From Streptomyces sp. AA1529 (GTDB lineage: Bacteria; Actinomycetota; Actinomycetes; Streptomycetales; Streptomycetaceae), in NCBI RefSeq assembly GCF_000280905.1, contig NZ_ALAP01000017.1, positions 1 through 64,000 of the forward strand: 64,000 nucleotides of DNA, given 5' to 3'. The number at the start of each line of letters is the position of its first letter. The stretch's first letter is position 1. Shown here in pieces: positions 36,295 to 45,721 of the stretch. Both the position numbers and the translations under genes were made by a program. Below the pieces are notes generated by a model. The model ran no database searches. It was not told the DNA's origin and worked only from the letters and a program-made list of their open reading frames with translations.

Positions 36295-36528
36295 CTGCGT
36301 ATCGGTGAGCCGGCGGACGCCGGCGGCGTCCGCGCCCGGTCGCTGCGGTACCACGAGGAGCACGGACTCATCCGCTCCCGGCGCCCGGTGACCCCGCCGG
36401 CGTCCCCCTCGGCCGCCGACGCCTCTGCGCTGCTGCCCGCAACACGTCAAAGGCCGCCTTATGTGGTGAGCTGCCGTGCGGAGGTGCCACGGCGGGCGGT
36501 CCACGGCGCGACGGCAGCGACGGCATGA
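36295..36528 (+). pseudogene. Remnant of a MerR-family regulator
   Basis: The frame shows a MerR N-terminal HTH (LRIGEPADAGGVRARSLRYH, then EEHGLIRSRRP) and then turns into sequence without the rest of the domain. The HTH begins at a CTG, and the effector and dimerisation helices are missing. A MerR-type palindrome-like stretch (CACACCGGTGT) lies about 45 bp upstream. It probably once controlled the divergent SMR genes. Confidence 0.6.
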
Positions 36529-36580
36529 GCGGCAGCACGCACGGGGCGACGGGACGGGACGAGGAAGGGCGGCGGCAGCG

Positions 36581-37270
36581 GTGCGAACCATCGGGCTGAT
36601 CGGCGGAATGAGCTGGGAATCCTCGGCGGAGTACTACCGGATGCTCAACGAACTGGCCAGGGACCGGAACGGCGGGCTGCACTCGGCGCGGCTGGTGCTG
36701 TACTCCGTCGACTTCGCCGAGATCGAGGTGTTGCAGGCGCAGGGGCGCTGGGACGAGGCGGGCGGCATCCTCGCGGCCGCCGCCCGGGCCCTGGAGGCGG
36801 CGGGCGCCGATCTGCTGGTGCTGTGCACGAACACCATGCACCGGGTCGCCGAGCACATCGAGGAGGCCGTGGAGGTGCCGCTGCTGCACCTGGCCGATGC
36901 GACGGCGGGCGCGGTGCGGGCGGCGGGGCTGCGGCGCGTCGGCCTGCTGGGGACCGCGTTCACCATGGAGCAGGACTTCTACCGCGGACGGCTGGCGGCC
37001 GGCGGCCTGTCGGTGCTGGTCCCCGCCCCCGCCGACCGGGAGCTGGTGCACCGCGTGATCTACGAGGAACTGTGCCGGGGAACCGTGCTGGACGCGTCCC
37101 GTGCCGCGTACCGGCGCGTCATCGACGAGCTGGTGGCGGACGGGGCGGAGGGCATCGTGCTGGGGTGCACGGAGATCGAGTTGCTCATCGGGCCGCAGGA
37201 CAGCCCGGTGCCCGTCTTCCCCACCGCCCGGCTGCACGCGGAAGCCGCCTTCGAAGCGGCGAACCAGTGA
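36581..37270 (+). CDS. Aspartate/glutamate racemase family protein
   Basis: A 229-aa PLP-independent racemase. Both catalytic cysteines are visible, in LLVLCTNTMHRVAEHI and GIVLGCTEIELLI, with the N-terminal motif TIGLIGGMSWESSAEYY. It resembles the YgeA type of amino-acid racemase. GTG 36581 is chosen because the family fold begins at RTIGLIGG; GAGGAAGG lies 12 bases upstream. Confidence 0.9.
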   Translation: MRTIGLIGGMSWESSAEYYRMLNELARDRNGGLHSARLVLYSVDFAEIEVLQAQGRWDEAGGILAAAARALEAAGADLLVLCTNTMHRVAEHIEEAVEVPLLHLADATAGAVRAAGLRRVGLLGTAFTMEQDFYRGRLAAGGLSVLVPAPADRELVHRVIYEELCRGTVLDASRAAYRRVIDELVADGAEGIVLGCTEIELLIGPQDSPVPVFPTARLHAEAAFEAANQ

Positions 37271-37387
37271 TCCGAGGGGCTCGACTCCAGGCGACTCGGC
37301 GCCGGCCGGCTCGGCGACCGTCCTTCGAGCGGTCGGCCCGAAGGACGGCCCGAAGGACGGCGCGGGCGGCCGGGGAGGGGGTGCCGG

Positions 37388-38134
37388 TCACAGTCCGCGG
37401 AGTGCCCCGGCCGCCTCCTCGGGGCTCGACACCTCCCGCACTCCCGGCGGGACCGGCGGGCGGCGGACGACCACGACGGGCAGTCCGGCCTCTCGCGCCG
37501 CCGCGAGCTTGGGCGCGGTGGCCGCACCGCCGCTGTCCTTCGTCACCAGCACCTCGATACGGTGGCTGCGCAGCAGCTCACGCTCGTCGTCCAGCGCGAA
37601 CGGGCCCCGGCTGAGCAGCAGCTCCATCAGGGCGGGAACGGGCGTGCCCGGCTCCGGCGGGTCGACCGAGCGGGAGAGGAACCACAGCCCGGCGCTCGCG
37701 GGACCGGCGAACGCGGCCAGTCCCAGGCGTCCGGTCGTCAGGAAGATCCGCTGTCCCAGCCGCGGCAGCAGCCGCGCCGCCTCCGGCAGCGACTCCGCCA
37801 GGTGCCAGTCGTCCCCCGCACCGGGCACCCAGCCGGGGCGGCGGAGGGCGAGCAGGGGAACATGGGCGTCGGCGGCGGCTTCGGCGGCATGGAAACTGAT
37901 CTTCTCGGCGAAGGGATGGGTGGCATCGATGAGAACGTCCACATGGTGTGTACGCAGCCATTCCGTCAGCCCCGGCACACCTCCGAAGCCACCGACCCGC
38001 ACCTCCCCCACCGGCAGCCGGGGGCCCGCGACACGTCCGGCCAGCGAACTGGTGACCCGGAGGCCGGGGGCGCCCGCCAGCAGTTCCGCCAGGCGGCGGC
38101 CCTCCGTCGTCCCGCCGAGAATCAGTGTGTGCAC
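37388..38134 (-). CDS. cobK: Precorrin-6A reductase CobK
   Basis: A 248-aa NAD(P)H-dependent reductase with LILGGTTEGRRLAELL at the N-terminus, DVLIDATHPFAEKIS, and VLVTKDSGG near the end, all family hallmarks. It reduces precorrin-6A to precorrin-6B. It starts at GTG 38134, only 17 bp from the divergent cbiD start, so promoters must overlap the coding regions or regulation is shared. Confidence 0.94.
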   Translation of the reverse strand: MHTLILGGTTEGRRLAELLAGAPGLRVTSSLAGRVAGPRLPVGEVRVGGFGGVPGLTEWLRTHHVDVLIDATHPFAEKISFHAAEAAADAHVPLLALRRPGWVPGAGDDWHLAESLPEAARLLPRLGQRIFLTTGRLGLAAFAGPASAGLWFLSRSVDPPEPGTPVPALMELLLSRGPFALDDERELLRSHRIEVLVTKDSGGAATAPKLAAAREAGLPVVVVRRPPVPPGVREVSSPEEAAGALRGL

Positions 38135-38151
38135 GGGATCCGGTTCCTCTC

Positions 38152-39303
38152 ATGTCTGAGGCGGGCGAGGCCGCGGCGGACGAGGCCAAGGGCGGGCGCG
38201 ATGCCCAACTCAAGCACACCGGGCTGCGGCCGGGCTGGACGACCGGTGCCTGTGCGACGGCGGCCACGACCGCCGCGTACACCGCGCTGCTGACCGGCGA
38301 CTTCCCCGATCCGGTGACGATCACCCTGCCCAAGGGCCAGACCCCCGCCTTCGCCCTCGCGTACGAGGACCTGCGGCCGGGCACCGAGGCGACGGCCGCG
38401 GTGGTGAAGGACGCGGGCGACGACCCCGACGTCACCCACGGCGCCTTGGTGCGGGCCACCGTGCGCCCGCTGGCGCCGGGTGCGGGCGTCGTGTTCCGGG
38501 CCGGGCCCGGCGTGGGCACCGTCACCCGTCCCGGCCTGCCGCTCGACGTGGGCGAACCGGCCGTCAATCCGGTGCCGCGGCAGATGATGCGCGAGCACGT
38601 CGCCCGGGTGGCGGACGAGCACGCCGGTGCCGGTGCCGGTGCCGACGTGGAGATCACCCTGTCCGTCGACGACGGCGCGGAGATCGCACGCTCCACCTGG
38701 AACCCGCGGCTGGGGATCGTCGGCGGGCTGTCGATCCTGGGGACGACCGGCGTCGTCGTCCCCTACTCGTGCTCCGCGTGGATCGACTCGATCCGGCGCG
38801 GGGTGGACGTGGCCCGTGCCGCGGGGCGGACGCATGTGGCCGGCTGCACGGGGTCGACCTCGGAGCGGACCGTCGTCGCCGAGTACCGGCTCCCCGAGGA
38901 CGCGCTGCTGGACATGGGGGATTTCGCGGGCGCCGTCCTCAAGTACGTGCGCCGCCACCCCGTGGACCGGCTCACCGTCTGCGGCGGCTTCGCCAAGCTG
39001 TCCAAGCTGGCGGCCGGGCACCTGGACCTGCACTCCAAGCGCTCCCAGGTCGACAAGGGCTTCCTCGCCGGACTGGCCGGGACCGGCGGCGCCGACGAGG
39101 AGCTGGCGGACCGGATCCGGGCGGCCAACACCGGTCTCGCCGCGCTCCAACTGTGCGCCGCGGCGCACGTCCCGCTCGGCGATCTCGTCGCCGAGGCGGC
39201 GCGCGACGAGGCGCTCGCCGTCCTGCGCGGGGCGCCCGTGCGGGTGGACGTCATCTGCATCGACCGCGCGGGGACGGTCGTCGGGCGCAGCGCCGTGCGC
39301 TAG
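38152..39303 (+). CDS. cbiD: Cobalt-precorrin-5B C1-methyltransferase-type protein CbiD
   Basis: A 383-aa protein with the CbiD signatures RPGWTTGACATAATTAAY, NPRLGIVGGLSILGTTG and CGGFAKLSKLAAGHLDLHS. CbiD belongs to the anaerobic pathway, yet it sits among aerobic genes (cobG, cobN). This mosaic occurs in actinomycetes; the enzyme may replace or complement CobF-type C1 methylation. ATG 38152 is preferred over the frame start at 38125, which overlaps cobK. Confidence 0.93.
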   Translation: MSEAGEAAADEAKGGRDAQLKHTGLRPGWTTGACATAATTAAYTALLTGDFPDPVTITLPKGQTPAFALAYEDLRPGTEATAAVVKDAGDDPDVTHGALVRATVRPLAPGAGVVFRAGPGVGTVTRPGLPLDVGEPAVNPVPRQMMREHVARVADEHAGAGAGADVEITLSVDDGAEIARSTWNPRLGIVGGLSILGTTGVVVPYSCSAWIDSIRRGVDVARAAGRTHVAGCTGSTSERTVVAEYRLPEDALLDMGDFAGAVLKYVRRHPVDRLTVCGGFAKLSKLAAGHLDLHSKRSQVDKGFLAGLAGTGGADEELADRIRAANTGLAALQLCAAAHVPLGDLVAEAARDEALAVLRGAPVRVDVICIDRAGTVVGRSAVR

Positions 39304-39341
39304 CCGCCCCGGCGCCCCCTCCGGCAGGTGTGCCGGTCGCC

Positions 39342-40091
39342 TCAGCAGGTGTGGCGGTCGCGTTCCGCGGAGTAGAGGTGGCTGTCGCGGAAGTGCTCGG
39401 CGGCGAGGGTGCGGCCGACCAGGATGACGGCCGTCCGGCTGAGCCCGGCCGCCTTCACCTGCCCCGCGATCTCCTCCAGGGTGCCCCGCAGCACGACCTC
39501 GTCGGGACGGCTGGCGAACGCGACGACGGCTGCCGGGCAGTCGCCCCCGTAGTGCGGGAGGAGTTCGGCCACCACCTCGTCCACGTACCGCACCGCGAGG
39601 TGCAGCACGAGCAGGGCGCCGCTGCGGCCCAGCGTGGCCAGGTCCTCGCCGTCCGGCATGGGGGTGGCCTGCCGGGCGACCCGGGTCAGCACGACGGTCT
39701 GGCCGACGGTCGGCACCGTCAGCTCCCGCTTCAGCGCGGCGGCGGCCGCCGCGAACGCGGGGACGCCGGGCACGACCTCGTAGGGCACGCCCGCGGCCGT
39801 CAGCCGCCGCATCTGCTCGGCCACGGCGCTGAAGACGGACGGGTCGCCGGAGTGCAGCCGCGCCACGTCGTGCCCCTCCCGGTGTGCGCGGACCAGTTCC
39901 CCGGTGATGGCGTCCAGGTCGAGCTGCGCGGTGTCGACCAGCCGGGCGTCGGGCGGGCACTCGGCGAGCAGTTCCCGGGGCACCAGGCTGCCCGCGTACA
40001 GGCAGACCCGGCAGGCGGCCAGCGTCCGGGCGCCGCGCACCGTGATCAGGTCGGCGGCGCCGGGTCCGGCGCCGATGAAGTACACCGTCAT
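39342..40091 (-). CDS. cobM: Precorrin-4 C11-methyltransferase CobM
   Basis: A 249-aa tetrapyrrole methylase with VYFIGAGPGAADLITVRGAR at the N-terminus and LHSGDPSVFSAVAEQM, the SAM-binding signature. It methylates C-11 of precorrin-4. Its ATG (40091) overlaps the cobL stop by four bases (ATGA), so cobL-cobM form an operon. It faces cbiD across 38 bp. Confidence 0.95.
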   Translation of the reverse strand: MTVYFIGAGPGAADLITVRGARTLAACRVCLYAGSLVPRELLAECPPDARLVDTAQLDLDAITGELVRAHREGHDVARLHSGDPSVFSAVAEQMRRLTAAGVPYEVVPGVPAFAAAAAALKRELTVPTVGQTVVLTRVARQATPMPDGEDLATLGRSGALLVLHLAVRYVDEVVAELLPHYGGDCPAAVVAFASRPDEVVLRGTLEEIAGQVKAAGLSRTAVILVGRTLAAEHFRDSHLYSAERDRHTC

Positions 40092-41428
40092 CTCTCGTCT
40101 CCCCATGCGTCTTCGGGTCCCCGTGCGTCTTCGGGCGGCTCGCCCGTCCCGTCGGCGGCGCCCTTGCACACCGCCCACTGGGTCACCGGCATCGCCTGCC
40201 GCCAGCCGGTGAACCCGCCCACCGGCACCCCGTGCGCCACCGACAGCCGCACCAGTTCACCCCCGTACCTGCGGTACCAGCGCACCAGCAGCGCCTCCGA
40301 CTCCAGCGTGACGGTGTTGGCGACCAGCCGCCCGCCCACCGGCAGCGCCGCCCAGCAGGCGGCCAGCAGGCCGGGCGCCGTCAGCCCGCCGCCGACGAAC
40401 ACCGCGTCCGGTGCGGGCAGTCCGGACAGCGCCTCCGGCGCCGTGCCGGTGACCACCCGCAGCCCCGGCACCCCCAGCCGGTCGGCGTTGCGCGTGATCC
40501 GCGCGGCACGCTCACCGCTGCGCTCCACGGTCACCGCCCGGCAGGCCGGATGGGCCCGCAGCCACTCCACCGCGATCGACCCGGCGCCGCCTCCCACGTC
40601 CCACAGCAGCTCGCCGGGCGCGGGCGCCAGCGCGGCCAGTGTCGCGGCCCGCACATGGCGCTTGGTGAGCTGCCCGTCGTGCTCGTACGCGGCGTCCGGC
40701 AGCCCGGGTACCGCGCCCGGCCGCACCGGGCCGGCGTCCGGGTCGGCCGCACAGGCCACGGCGACGATGTTCAGCGGGTCGCCCGGCGGGTGCCGCCACT
40801 CCTGTGCCGTCCCTTCGCAGGAGCGCTCGCGCGGGCCGCCGAGCTGCTCCAGCACCCGTATCCGGCTCGGTCCGAAGCCGTGCTCGCGCAGCAGTCCGGC
40901 GACCCGGGCCGGGGTGTCGGCCCCGGCGCTGAGCACCAGCAGCCGCCGCCCGTCGTGCAGCGCGGCGGCGATCCGGGCGAGCGGCCGTCCGACCACGCTG
41001 ACGACTTCGCACTCCTCCAGCGCCCAGCCGAGCCGCGCGCACGCGTGGCTCACGGACGAGGGGTGCGGCAGCACCCGGAGGGGCAGCTCCGGCAGCAGCT
41101 CGGCCAGGGTGCGGCCGATGCCGTAGAAGTACGGGTCACCGCTGGCCAGCACCGCGATCCGGCGCCCCGCGTGCGCCGCGAACAGCCCCGGCACGGCGGG
41201 CCGCAGCGGGGACGGCCAGGCCACCCGCTCCGCCGCGCACTCCCCGGCGGGCAGCAGAGCGAGCTGCCGGGCGCCACCGAGGACCACCTCGGCGGCGCGC
41301 AGCGCCTCCCGGGCGGGCTCGGCCAGCCCCGGCCAGCCGTCGGCTCCGACACCGACGACCGTCACCTCGGGCGGTACCGCGGCGGACGGGGACATCGCAG
41401 ACACGTCGGAGATCGCAGCCACCTTCAC
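40088..41428 (-). CDS. cobL: Precorrin-6Y C5,15-methyltransferase (decarboxylating) CobL
   Basis: A 446-aa fusion. The CbiE-like half (residues about 20 to 235) has VTVVGVGADGWPGL and LASGDPYFYGIG. The CbiT-like half (about 240 to 430) has the SAM motif LLWDVGGGAGSIAVEWL. It methylates C-5 and C-15 and removes the acetate carboxyl. ATG 41428 leaves an 18-residue lead before the fold; ATG 41395 (MSPSAAVPP) is also possible. Confidence 0.95.
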   Translation of the reverse strand: MKVAAISDVSAMSPSAAVPPEVTVVGVGADGWPGLAEPAREALRAAEVVLGGARQLALLPAGECAAERVAWPSPLRPAVPGLFAAHAGRRIAVLASGDPYFYGIGRTLAELLPELPLRVLPHPSSVSHACARLGWALEECEVVSVVGRPLARIAAALHDGRRLLVLSAGADTPARVAGLLREHGFGPSRIRVLEQLGGPRERSCEGTAQEWRHPPGDPLNIVAVACAADPDAGPVRPGAVPGLPDAAYEHDGQLTKRHVRAATLAALAPAPGELLWDVGGGAGSIAVEWLRAHPACRAVTVERSGERAARITRNADRLGVPGLRVVTGTAPEALSGLPAPDAVFVGGGLTAPGLLAACWAALPVGGRLVANTVTLESEALLVRWYRRYGGELVRLSVAHGVPVGGFTGWRQAMPVTQWAVCKGAADGTGEPPEDARGPEDAWGDER

Positions 41429-41656
41429 CTTGGAGACGCATCTCGCCTCGGAGATCGCACAGTGCTCGAACAGGGACGGCTCGAACTGTACTGTTCGGGA
41501 TCCCGCGCCCCCACCGCCGGTCCCCGCACCGCCGGTCCCCGCCGCCGGTCCCCGCCGCCGGTCCCCGCCGCCGGTCCCGCAGCCTTCCCGGCCCGCCGAC
41601 CCCCGTCATCCGGTCCCCGCTCCGCCGGATGCGGCCCCCGGGCCACAATGGGGCGC

Positions 41657-43498
41657 ATGGATCAGAACGCACTGCCCGACCACGCCATGCCCGACTGGGA
41701 GAAGCGGTTCAGGGCGCCGCGCGTCTCACTGCCCGAGTGGGCCGAGGACGCACCCGCCCGGTCGCTGTTCGTCTCGAACGCGACGGGCACGTTCGAGCTG
41801 TACGCCTGGGACCGGACGACCGGCGAGCAGCGGCAGGTGACCGACCGGCCCAACGGGACCACGGACGGCACCCTTTCGCCCGACGGCGAGTGGATCTGGT
41901 GGTTCTCGGACACCGACGGCGACGAGTTCGGTGTCTGGATGCGGCAGCCCTTCGGCGGCGGTCCCGACGCCCGCGCCGTCGAGGGGCTGGACCCCTCCTA
42001 CCCGGCCGGCCTGGCGCTCGGCCGGGACAGCACCGTGGTGCTCGGCCGCTCCACGGACGAGGACGGCTCCACCGTCCATGTGCTGCGCCCCGGCTCGCCC
42101 GCGCCCGTCGAGATCTACCGGCACAGCGAGTCGGCGGGGGTGGGCGACCTCTCGCACGACAGCAGCCTGCTGGTGATCGAGCACACCGAGCACGGAGACG
42201 CCATGCACGCGGCGCTCCGCGTCGTACGCCCCGACGGCTCGACCGTCGCGGAGCTGGACGACAGCGAGGGCGGCACCGAGGAACTGGGCCTGACCGTGCT
42301 GGGCTTCGCCCCGGTCGACGGCGACCCCCGGCTCCTGGTCGGCCACCAGCGGCACGGCCGGTGGGAGCCGATGCTCTGGGACCCGGTCGCGGGCACGACC
42401 ACGGAACTGGAGCTGGACCTGCCCGGCGATGTCGCCGCCGAGTGGTATCCGGACGCCTCGGCCCTGCTGATCGCCCACAGCCACCGGGCCCGCGACGAGC
42501 TCTTCCGCTACGACCTGGCGAGCGGCACGCGCACCCGGATCGAGACACCCGCCGGGTCCGTCATGGGCGTGACGGCGCGGCCGGACGGCAGCGTGGAGTA
42601 TCTGTGGTCGTCCGCCGCCGAGCCGCCCCAGGTGCGCTCCGCGGGCGGCGCCACCGTGCTCGACCCGCCCGGCATGACGGCTCCGGGCTCGGTGCCCGTC
42701 GAGGACGCCTGGGTCGAGGGGCCCGGCGGAACCGTGCACGCGCTGGTGCAGAAGCCGGCCGGGAAGGGCCCCTTCCCCACCGTCTTCGAGGTGCACGGCG
42801 GCCCCACCCACCACGACAGCGACGCCTTCGCCGGACAGCCCGCCGCCTGGGTCGACCACGGCTTCGCCGTCGTGCGGGTCAACTACCGCGGCTCCACCGG
42901 ATACGGCCGCGCCTGGACGGACGCCCTCAAGCACCGGGTCGGCCTGATCGAGCTGGAGGACATCGACGCCGTCCGCGCCTGGGCCGTCGGCTCCGGTCTC
43001 GCCGATCCGGACCGGCTGGTGCTGGCGGGCGGCTCCTGGGGCGGCTACCTCACCCTTCTCGGGCTCGGCGTCCAGCCGGAGGTGTGGGCGGTGGGACTGG
43101 CCGCGGTGCCCGTCGCGGACTATGTCACCGCCTACCACGACGAGATGGAGGCGCTGAAGTCCCTGGACCGCACCCTGCTCGGCGGCACGCCGGAGGAGGT
43201 GCCCGAGCGGTTCGAGGCGTCCTCGCCGCTGACGTACGTCGAGAAGGTGCGCGCGCCCGTCTACGTATCGGCCGGGGTCAACGACCCCCGCTGCCCGATC
43301 CGGCAGGTCGAGAACTACGTCACCAGGCTGGAGGAGCGCGGCCACCCGCACGAGGTGTACCGCTACGACGCGGGGCACGGCTCCCTCGTCGTGGAGGAGC
43401 GGATCAAGCAGATCCGGCTGGAGATCGACTTCGCGTTGCGGCATCTTCCGCGGACGGACGCGGAAGGTCGGCATCCGCTTCCGGACCGTCCGGCGTGA
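41657..43498 (+). CDS. S9-family prolyl oligopeptidase-like serine peptidase
   Basis: A 613-aa cytoplasmic peptidase. Residues about 30 to 350 form a beta-propeller. The alpha/beta-hydrolase domain follows with nucleophile Ser in AGGSWGGYLT, Asp in SAGVNDPRCP and His in DAGHGSLV. It probably acts on short peptides. ATG 41648 and 41657 are both in frame. The last 95 bp overlap the 3' end of the convergent SURF1 gene. Confidence 0.92.
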   Translation: MDQNALPDHAMPDWEKRFRAPRVSLPEWAEDAPARSLFVSNATGTFELYAWDRTTGEQRQVTDRPNGTTDGTLSPDGEWIWWFSDTDGDEFGVWMRQPFGGGPDARAVEGLDPSYPAGLALGRDSTVVLGRSTDEDGSTVHVLRPGSPAPVEIYRHSESAGVGDLSHDSSLLVIEHTEHGDAMHAALRVVRPDGSTVAELDDSEGGTEELGLTVLGFAPVDGDPRLLVGHQRHGRWEPMLWDPVAGTTTELELDLPGDVAAEWYPDASALLIAHSHRARDELFRYDLASGTRTRIETPAGSVMGVTARPDGSVEYLWSSAAEPPQVRSAGGATVLDPPGMTAPGSVPVEDAWVEGPGGTVHALVQKPAGKGPFPTVFEVHGGPTHHDSDAFAGQPAAWVDHGFAVVRVNYRGSTGYGRAWTDALKHRVGLIELEDIDAVRAWAVGSGLADPDRLVLAGGSWGGYLTLLGLGVQPEVWAVGLAAVPVADYVTAYHDEMEALKSLDRTLLGGTPEEVPERFEASSPLTYVEKVRAPVYVSAGVNDPRCPIRQVENYVTRLEERGHPHEVYRYDAGHGSLVVEERIKQIRLEIDFALRHLPRTDAEGRHPLPDRPA

Positions 43499-44249
43499 GC
43501 CCCAGCGCGGCGTCCGCGGCCGTCTCCGCCTCCCGGCGGAAGAAGCGGAACCACATGAACACCACGAACCCGGCGAAGACGAACCACTGCGCCGTGTAGC
43601 CCAGGTTCTGGAACGCCTTCATGTCGAGGCCGGTGTTGTCGGGCGCGACCGGCGGCACCGGCCTCAGCGGCCGCTGGGTGTGCTGCTCGGTGATCCAGGC
43701 GTCCCGCACCCCGTACGGGACGACGTTGACGAGCGGCGCGGCACTCACGAAACCCAGCTGCCCCTCCGGCAGCGCGCCCGGAGCACCGGCGTCGTGCTGC
43801 GACTCCGGCGCCTGGAGCACTCCTGTGACCGTGACCTTCCCCGCGGGCGCCGCGGGCACCCGGTCCGGATCTGCCGTGCCGGGCAGCCATCCGCGCACCA
43901 CGGGCAGCGCCTTGCCGCCGCCCTCGGGACGCAGCAGGGACAGCACGTAGAAACCCCGCTTCTCCTCGACCGTCCGGCCGGGGACGAGCAGCGGGTGCGC
44001 CGCGTCGAACCGGCCCGTCACCGTGGCCGTGCGGCCCACCGTGTCCTGGGTCACCGGAAGCAGCTCCCGCAGCGGCCGCGCCTCGGCACGCGCCTCCGCG
44101 CTCGACTGCTCGCGCTGCTCCTGATGCCGGTCGACGCGGTCGTCGAAGCGGCTGAGCTGCCAACTGCCCATCAGGACGCAGACCGGAATCGCCACCAGGG
44201 CGAAGAGGTTGATCGCCCACCATCGCGGCGTCAGCAGGAACCGGTACAC
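43404..44249 (-). CDS. SURF1-family cytochrome oxidase assembly protein
   Basis: A 281-aa membrane protein with an N-terminal helix (residues about 13 to 30, ending in GSWQLSRFDDR), an extracytoplasmic domain and a C-terminal helix (WFVFAGFVVFMWF), the SURF1 layout. It assists cytochrome c oxidase assembly. GTG 44249 (MYRFLLTPRWW) fits streptomycete homologues better than the upstream GTG. Its C-terminal 30 codons are antisense to the S9 peptidase. Confidence 0.9.
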   Translation of the reverse strand: MYRFLLTPRWWAINLFALVAIPVCVLMGSWQLSRFDDRVDRHQEQREQSSAEARAEARPLRELLPVTQDTVGRTATVTGRFDAAHPLLVPGRTVEEKRGFYVLSLLRPEGGGKALPVVRGWLPGTADPDRVPAAPAGKVTVTGVLQAPESQHDAGAPGALPEGQLGFVSAAPLVNVVPYGVRDAWITEQHTQRPLRPVPPVAPDNTGLDMKAFQNLGYTAQWFVFAGFVVFMWFRFFRREAETAADAALGLTPDGPEADADLPRPSAEDAATRSRSPAGSA

Positions 44250-44371
44250 ACTCCCACAGTACGGCCACACCTCACCGGCGCCGCCAGGAGGGCCCGCTCG
44301 CACCGCTGCGGGCGCGCGCCCCTCGCGGCCACCGCCTCGCGGGCCCGGCCCACGGGGACCGCGCGGCCGGG

Positions 44372-45721
44372 TCAGCTCTGCGGGATCACGCCCGTGCGGT
44401 AGACCGTTCCGCTGCTGCACGCTCCGGACACCTTCGTGCCCGCCGCGGGGGCGCCGCCCTCCGGGGTGTGCGAGACCACGACCGCGGCATCGCCGCCGCC
44501 CGGGTCACCGCCCCCGCCGTCGCCCTCGCCGGGCGTCCCGGTGCTGCCGCCGGAGCTCTCCCCGCCGCCGTCCGCCGAGCCGTCGCCGCTCCCGGTACCG
44601 GAGCCGGCGGTCTCGCCGTCGTTGCGGCCGCCCTGCGGGGTGGGTGAACTGCACCCGCCGCTGGGCACCCAGGCGAACTTCACCACGTACGCCTGGCCGG
44701 GGCGCAGTACGACCTCGTCCCGTGCGGCGGCCGGATCGCCGAGGCCGGGCGCCGGGTCACCCGCGGTGTGGTCGACGACCAGGACCTGCCCGCCGCCGGC
44801 CCGGCCCTGCACGGAGGCGCCGACCAGCCCTTCGCCCTGGACCGTGCAGGGGTCGCCGGAGACGTTGGCGACCCGGAAGCTGCCGTAGACGGTGCCCTTG
44901 CTGTCGGGCACCCCGGACTCCGCGGAGCCCCCGCCGAGCTGGGTGCTGCCGCAGGTGGGGGCGCTGGCGCTGAGGCTCTCGTTCGGGTCGGCACTGTCGC
45001 CGGGGCCGCCGGTGGGCGCCGGGTGGGTTCTCCCGTCGCCCTTGTGCTTCTTGTCCTTGTCCTTGTCCTTGCCGCCGTCCCGGTCCTCCTCGCCCTTGCC
45101 GCCGTTCCCGCCGGCACCGGCGTCGGGGCCGCGGGTCTGGCCGTGGACGCTCCCCGCGGTCACCGGGTGGTGGTCCCCGCCGACGCCGGGTACGCCGCCG
45201 TAGACGAGCGCGGGCACGCCGACGAGGGCCACGAGGGCCGCCGCGACGCCGCCGACCATCGCCTGGCGGCGATGCGCACGCCGCGCGGGCACCGCCCGCT
45301 GGAGGTGGTCGAGGGTGCGGTCGAAGCTCTCGGCGGGCGGTTCGATGCCCCGGACGCTGTGCCGCATGAGGTCCCGGAGGGTCTCCTCCTCGGAACTGAG
45401 TGCGGACTCGTCGAACAGGTCCAGCGACATCTCCTCGGGGGCTCGGGACCCCCGCGCGCCGGCTTCACCCGCCGAGCCCGCTTCCCCGGCGCCCGCAGCC
45501 GCCGCGGGGCGCTGGTCCGCGGGCCCTGCCGGGCCGTCCGGAGGGGTGCCCGGTTCGGCGGCGCCGGGCGGCATCGCCCGCTCGCGCGGCCCGCCGACCT
45601 CGTCCCGCGCCTCGGGGGAGCCCGGCGTTTCAGGCGCGCCCGGCGCCTCGGGGGAGCCCCCCGGCACCTCGTGCGACCCGCGCGGCTCCTCGCCGTCGGG
45701 GAGACCCAGTCCGTCACTCAT
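44372..45721 (-). CDS. Membrane-anchored protein co-encoded with the sigma factor
   Basis: A 449-aa protein with a long acidic, Pro/Gly-rich N-terminal region, a helical segment (DLFDESALSSEEETLRDLM, about 105 to 145), one membrane helix near 155 to 178, and a large extracytoplasmic part rich in Gly/Ser and Lys/Asp (DGGKDKDKDKKHKGDG). Its ATG overlaps the sigma stop (ATGA). A one-helix protein translated with a sigma factor suggests an anti-sigma or surface sensor role, but no zinc anti-sigma motif is visible. Confidence 0.72.
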   Translation of the reverse strand: MSDGLGLPDGEEPRGSHEVPGGSPEAPGAPETPGSPEARDEVGGPRERAMPPGAAEPGTPPDGPAGPADQRPAAAAGAGEAGSAGEAGARGSRAPEEMSLDLFDESALSSEEETLRDLMRHSVRGIEPPAESFDRTLDHLQRAVPARRAHRRQAMVGGVAAALVALVGVPALVYGGVPGVGGDHHPVTAGSVHGQTRGPDAGAGGNGGKGEEDRDGGKDKDKDKKHKGDGRTHPAPTGGPGDSADPNESLSASAPTCGSTQLGGGSAESGVPDSKGTVYGSFRVANVSGDPCTVQGEGLVGASVQGRAGGGQVLVVDHTAGDPAPGLGDPAAARDEVVLRPGQAYVVKFAWVPSGGCSSPTPQGGRNDGETAGSGTGSGDGSADGGGESSGGSTGTPGEGDGGGGDPGGGDAAVVVSHTPEGGAPAAGTKVSGACSSGTVYRTGVIPQS

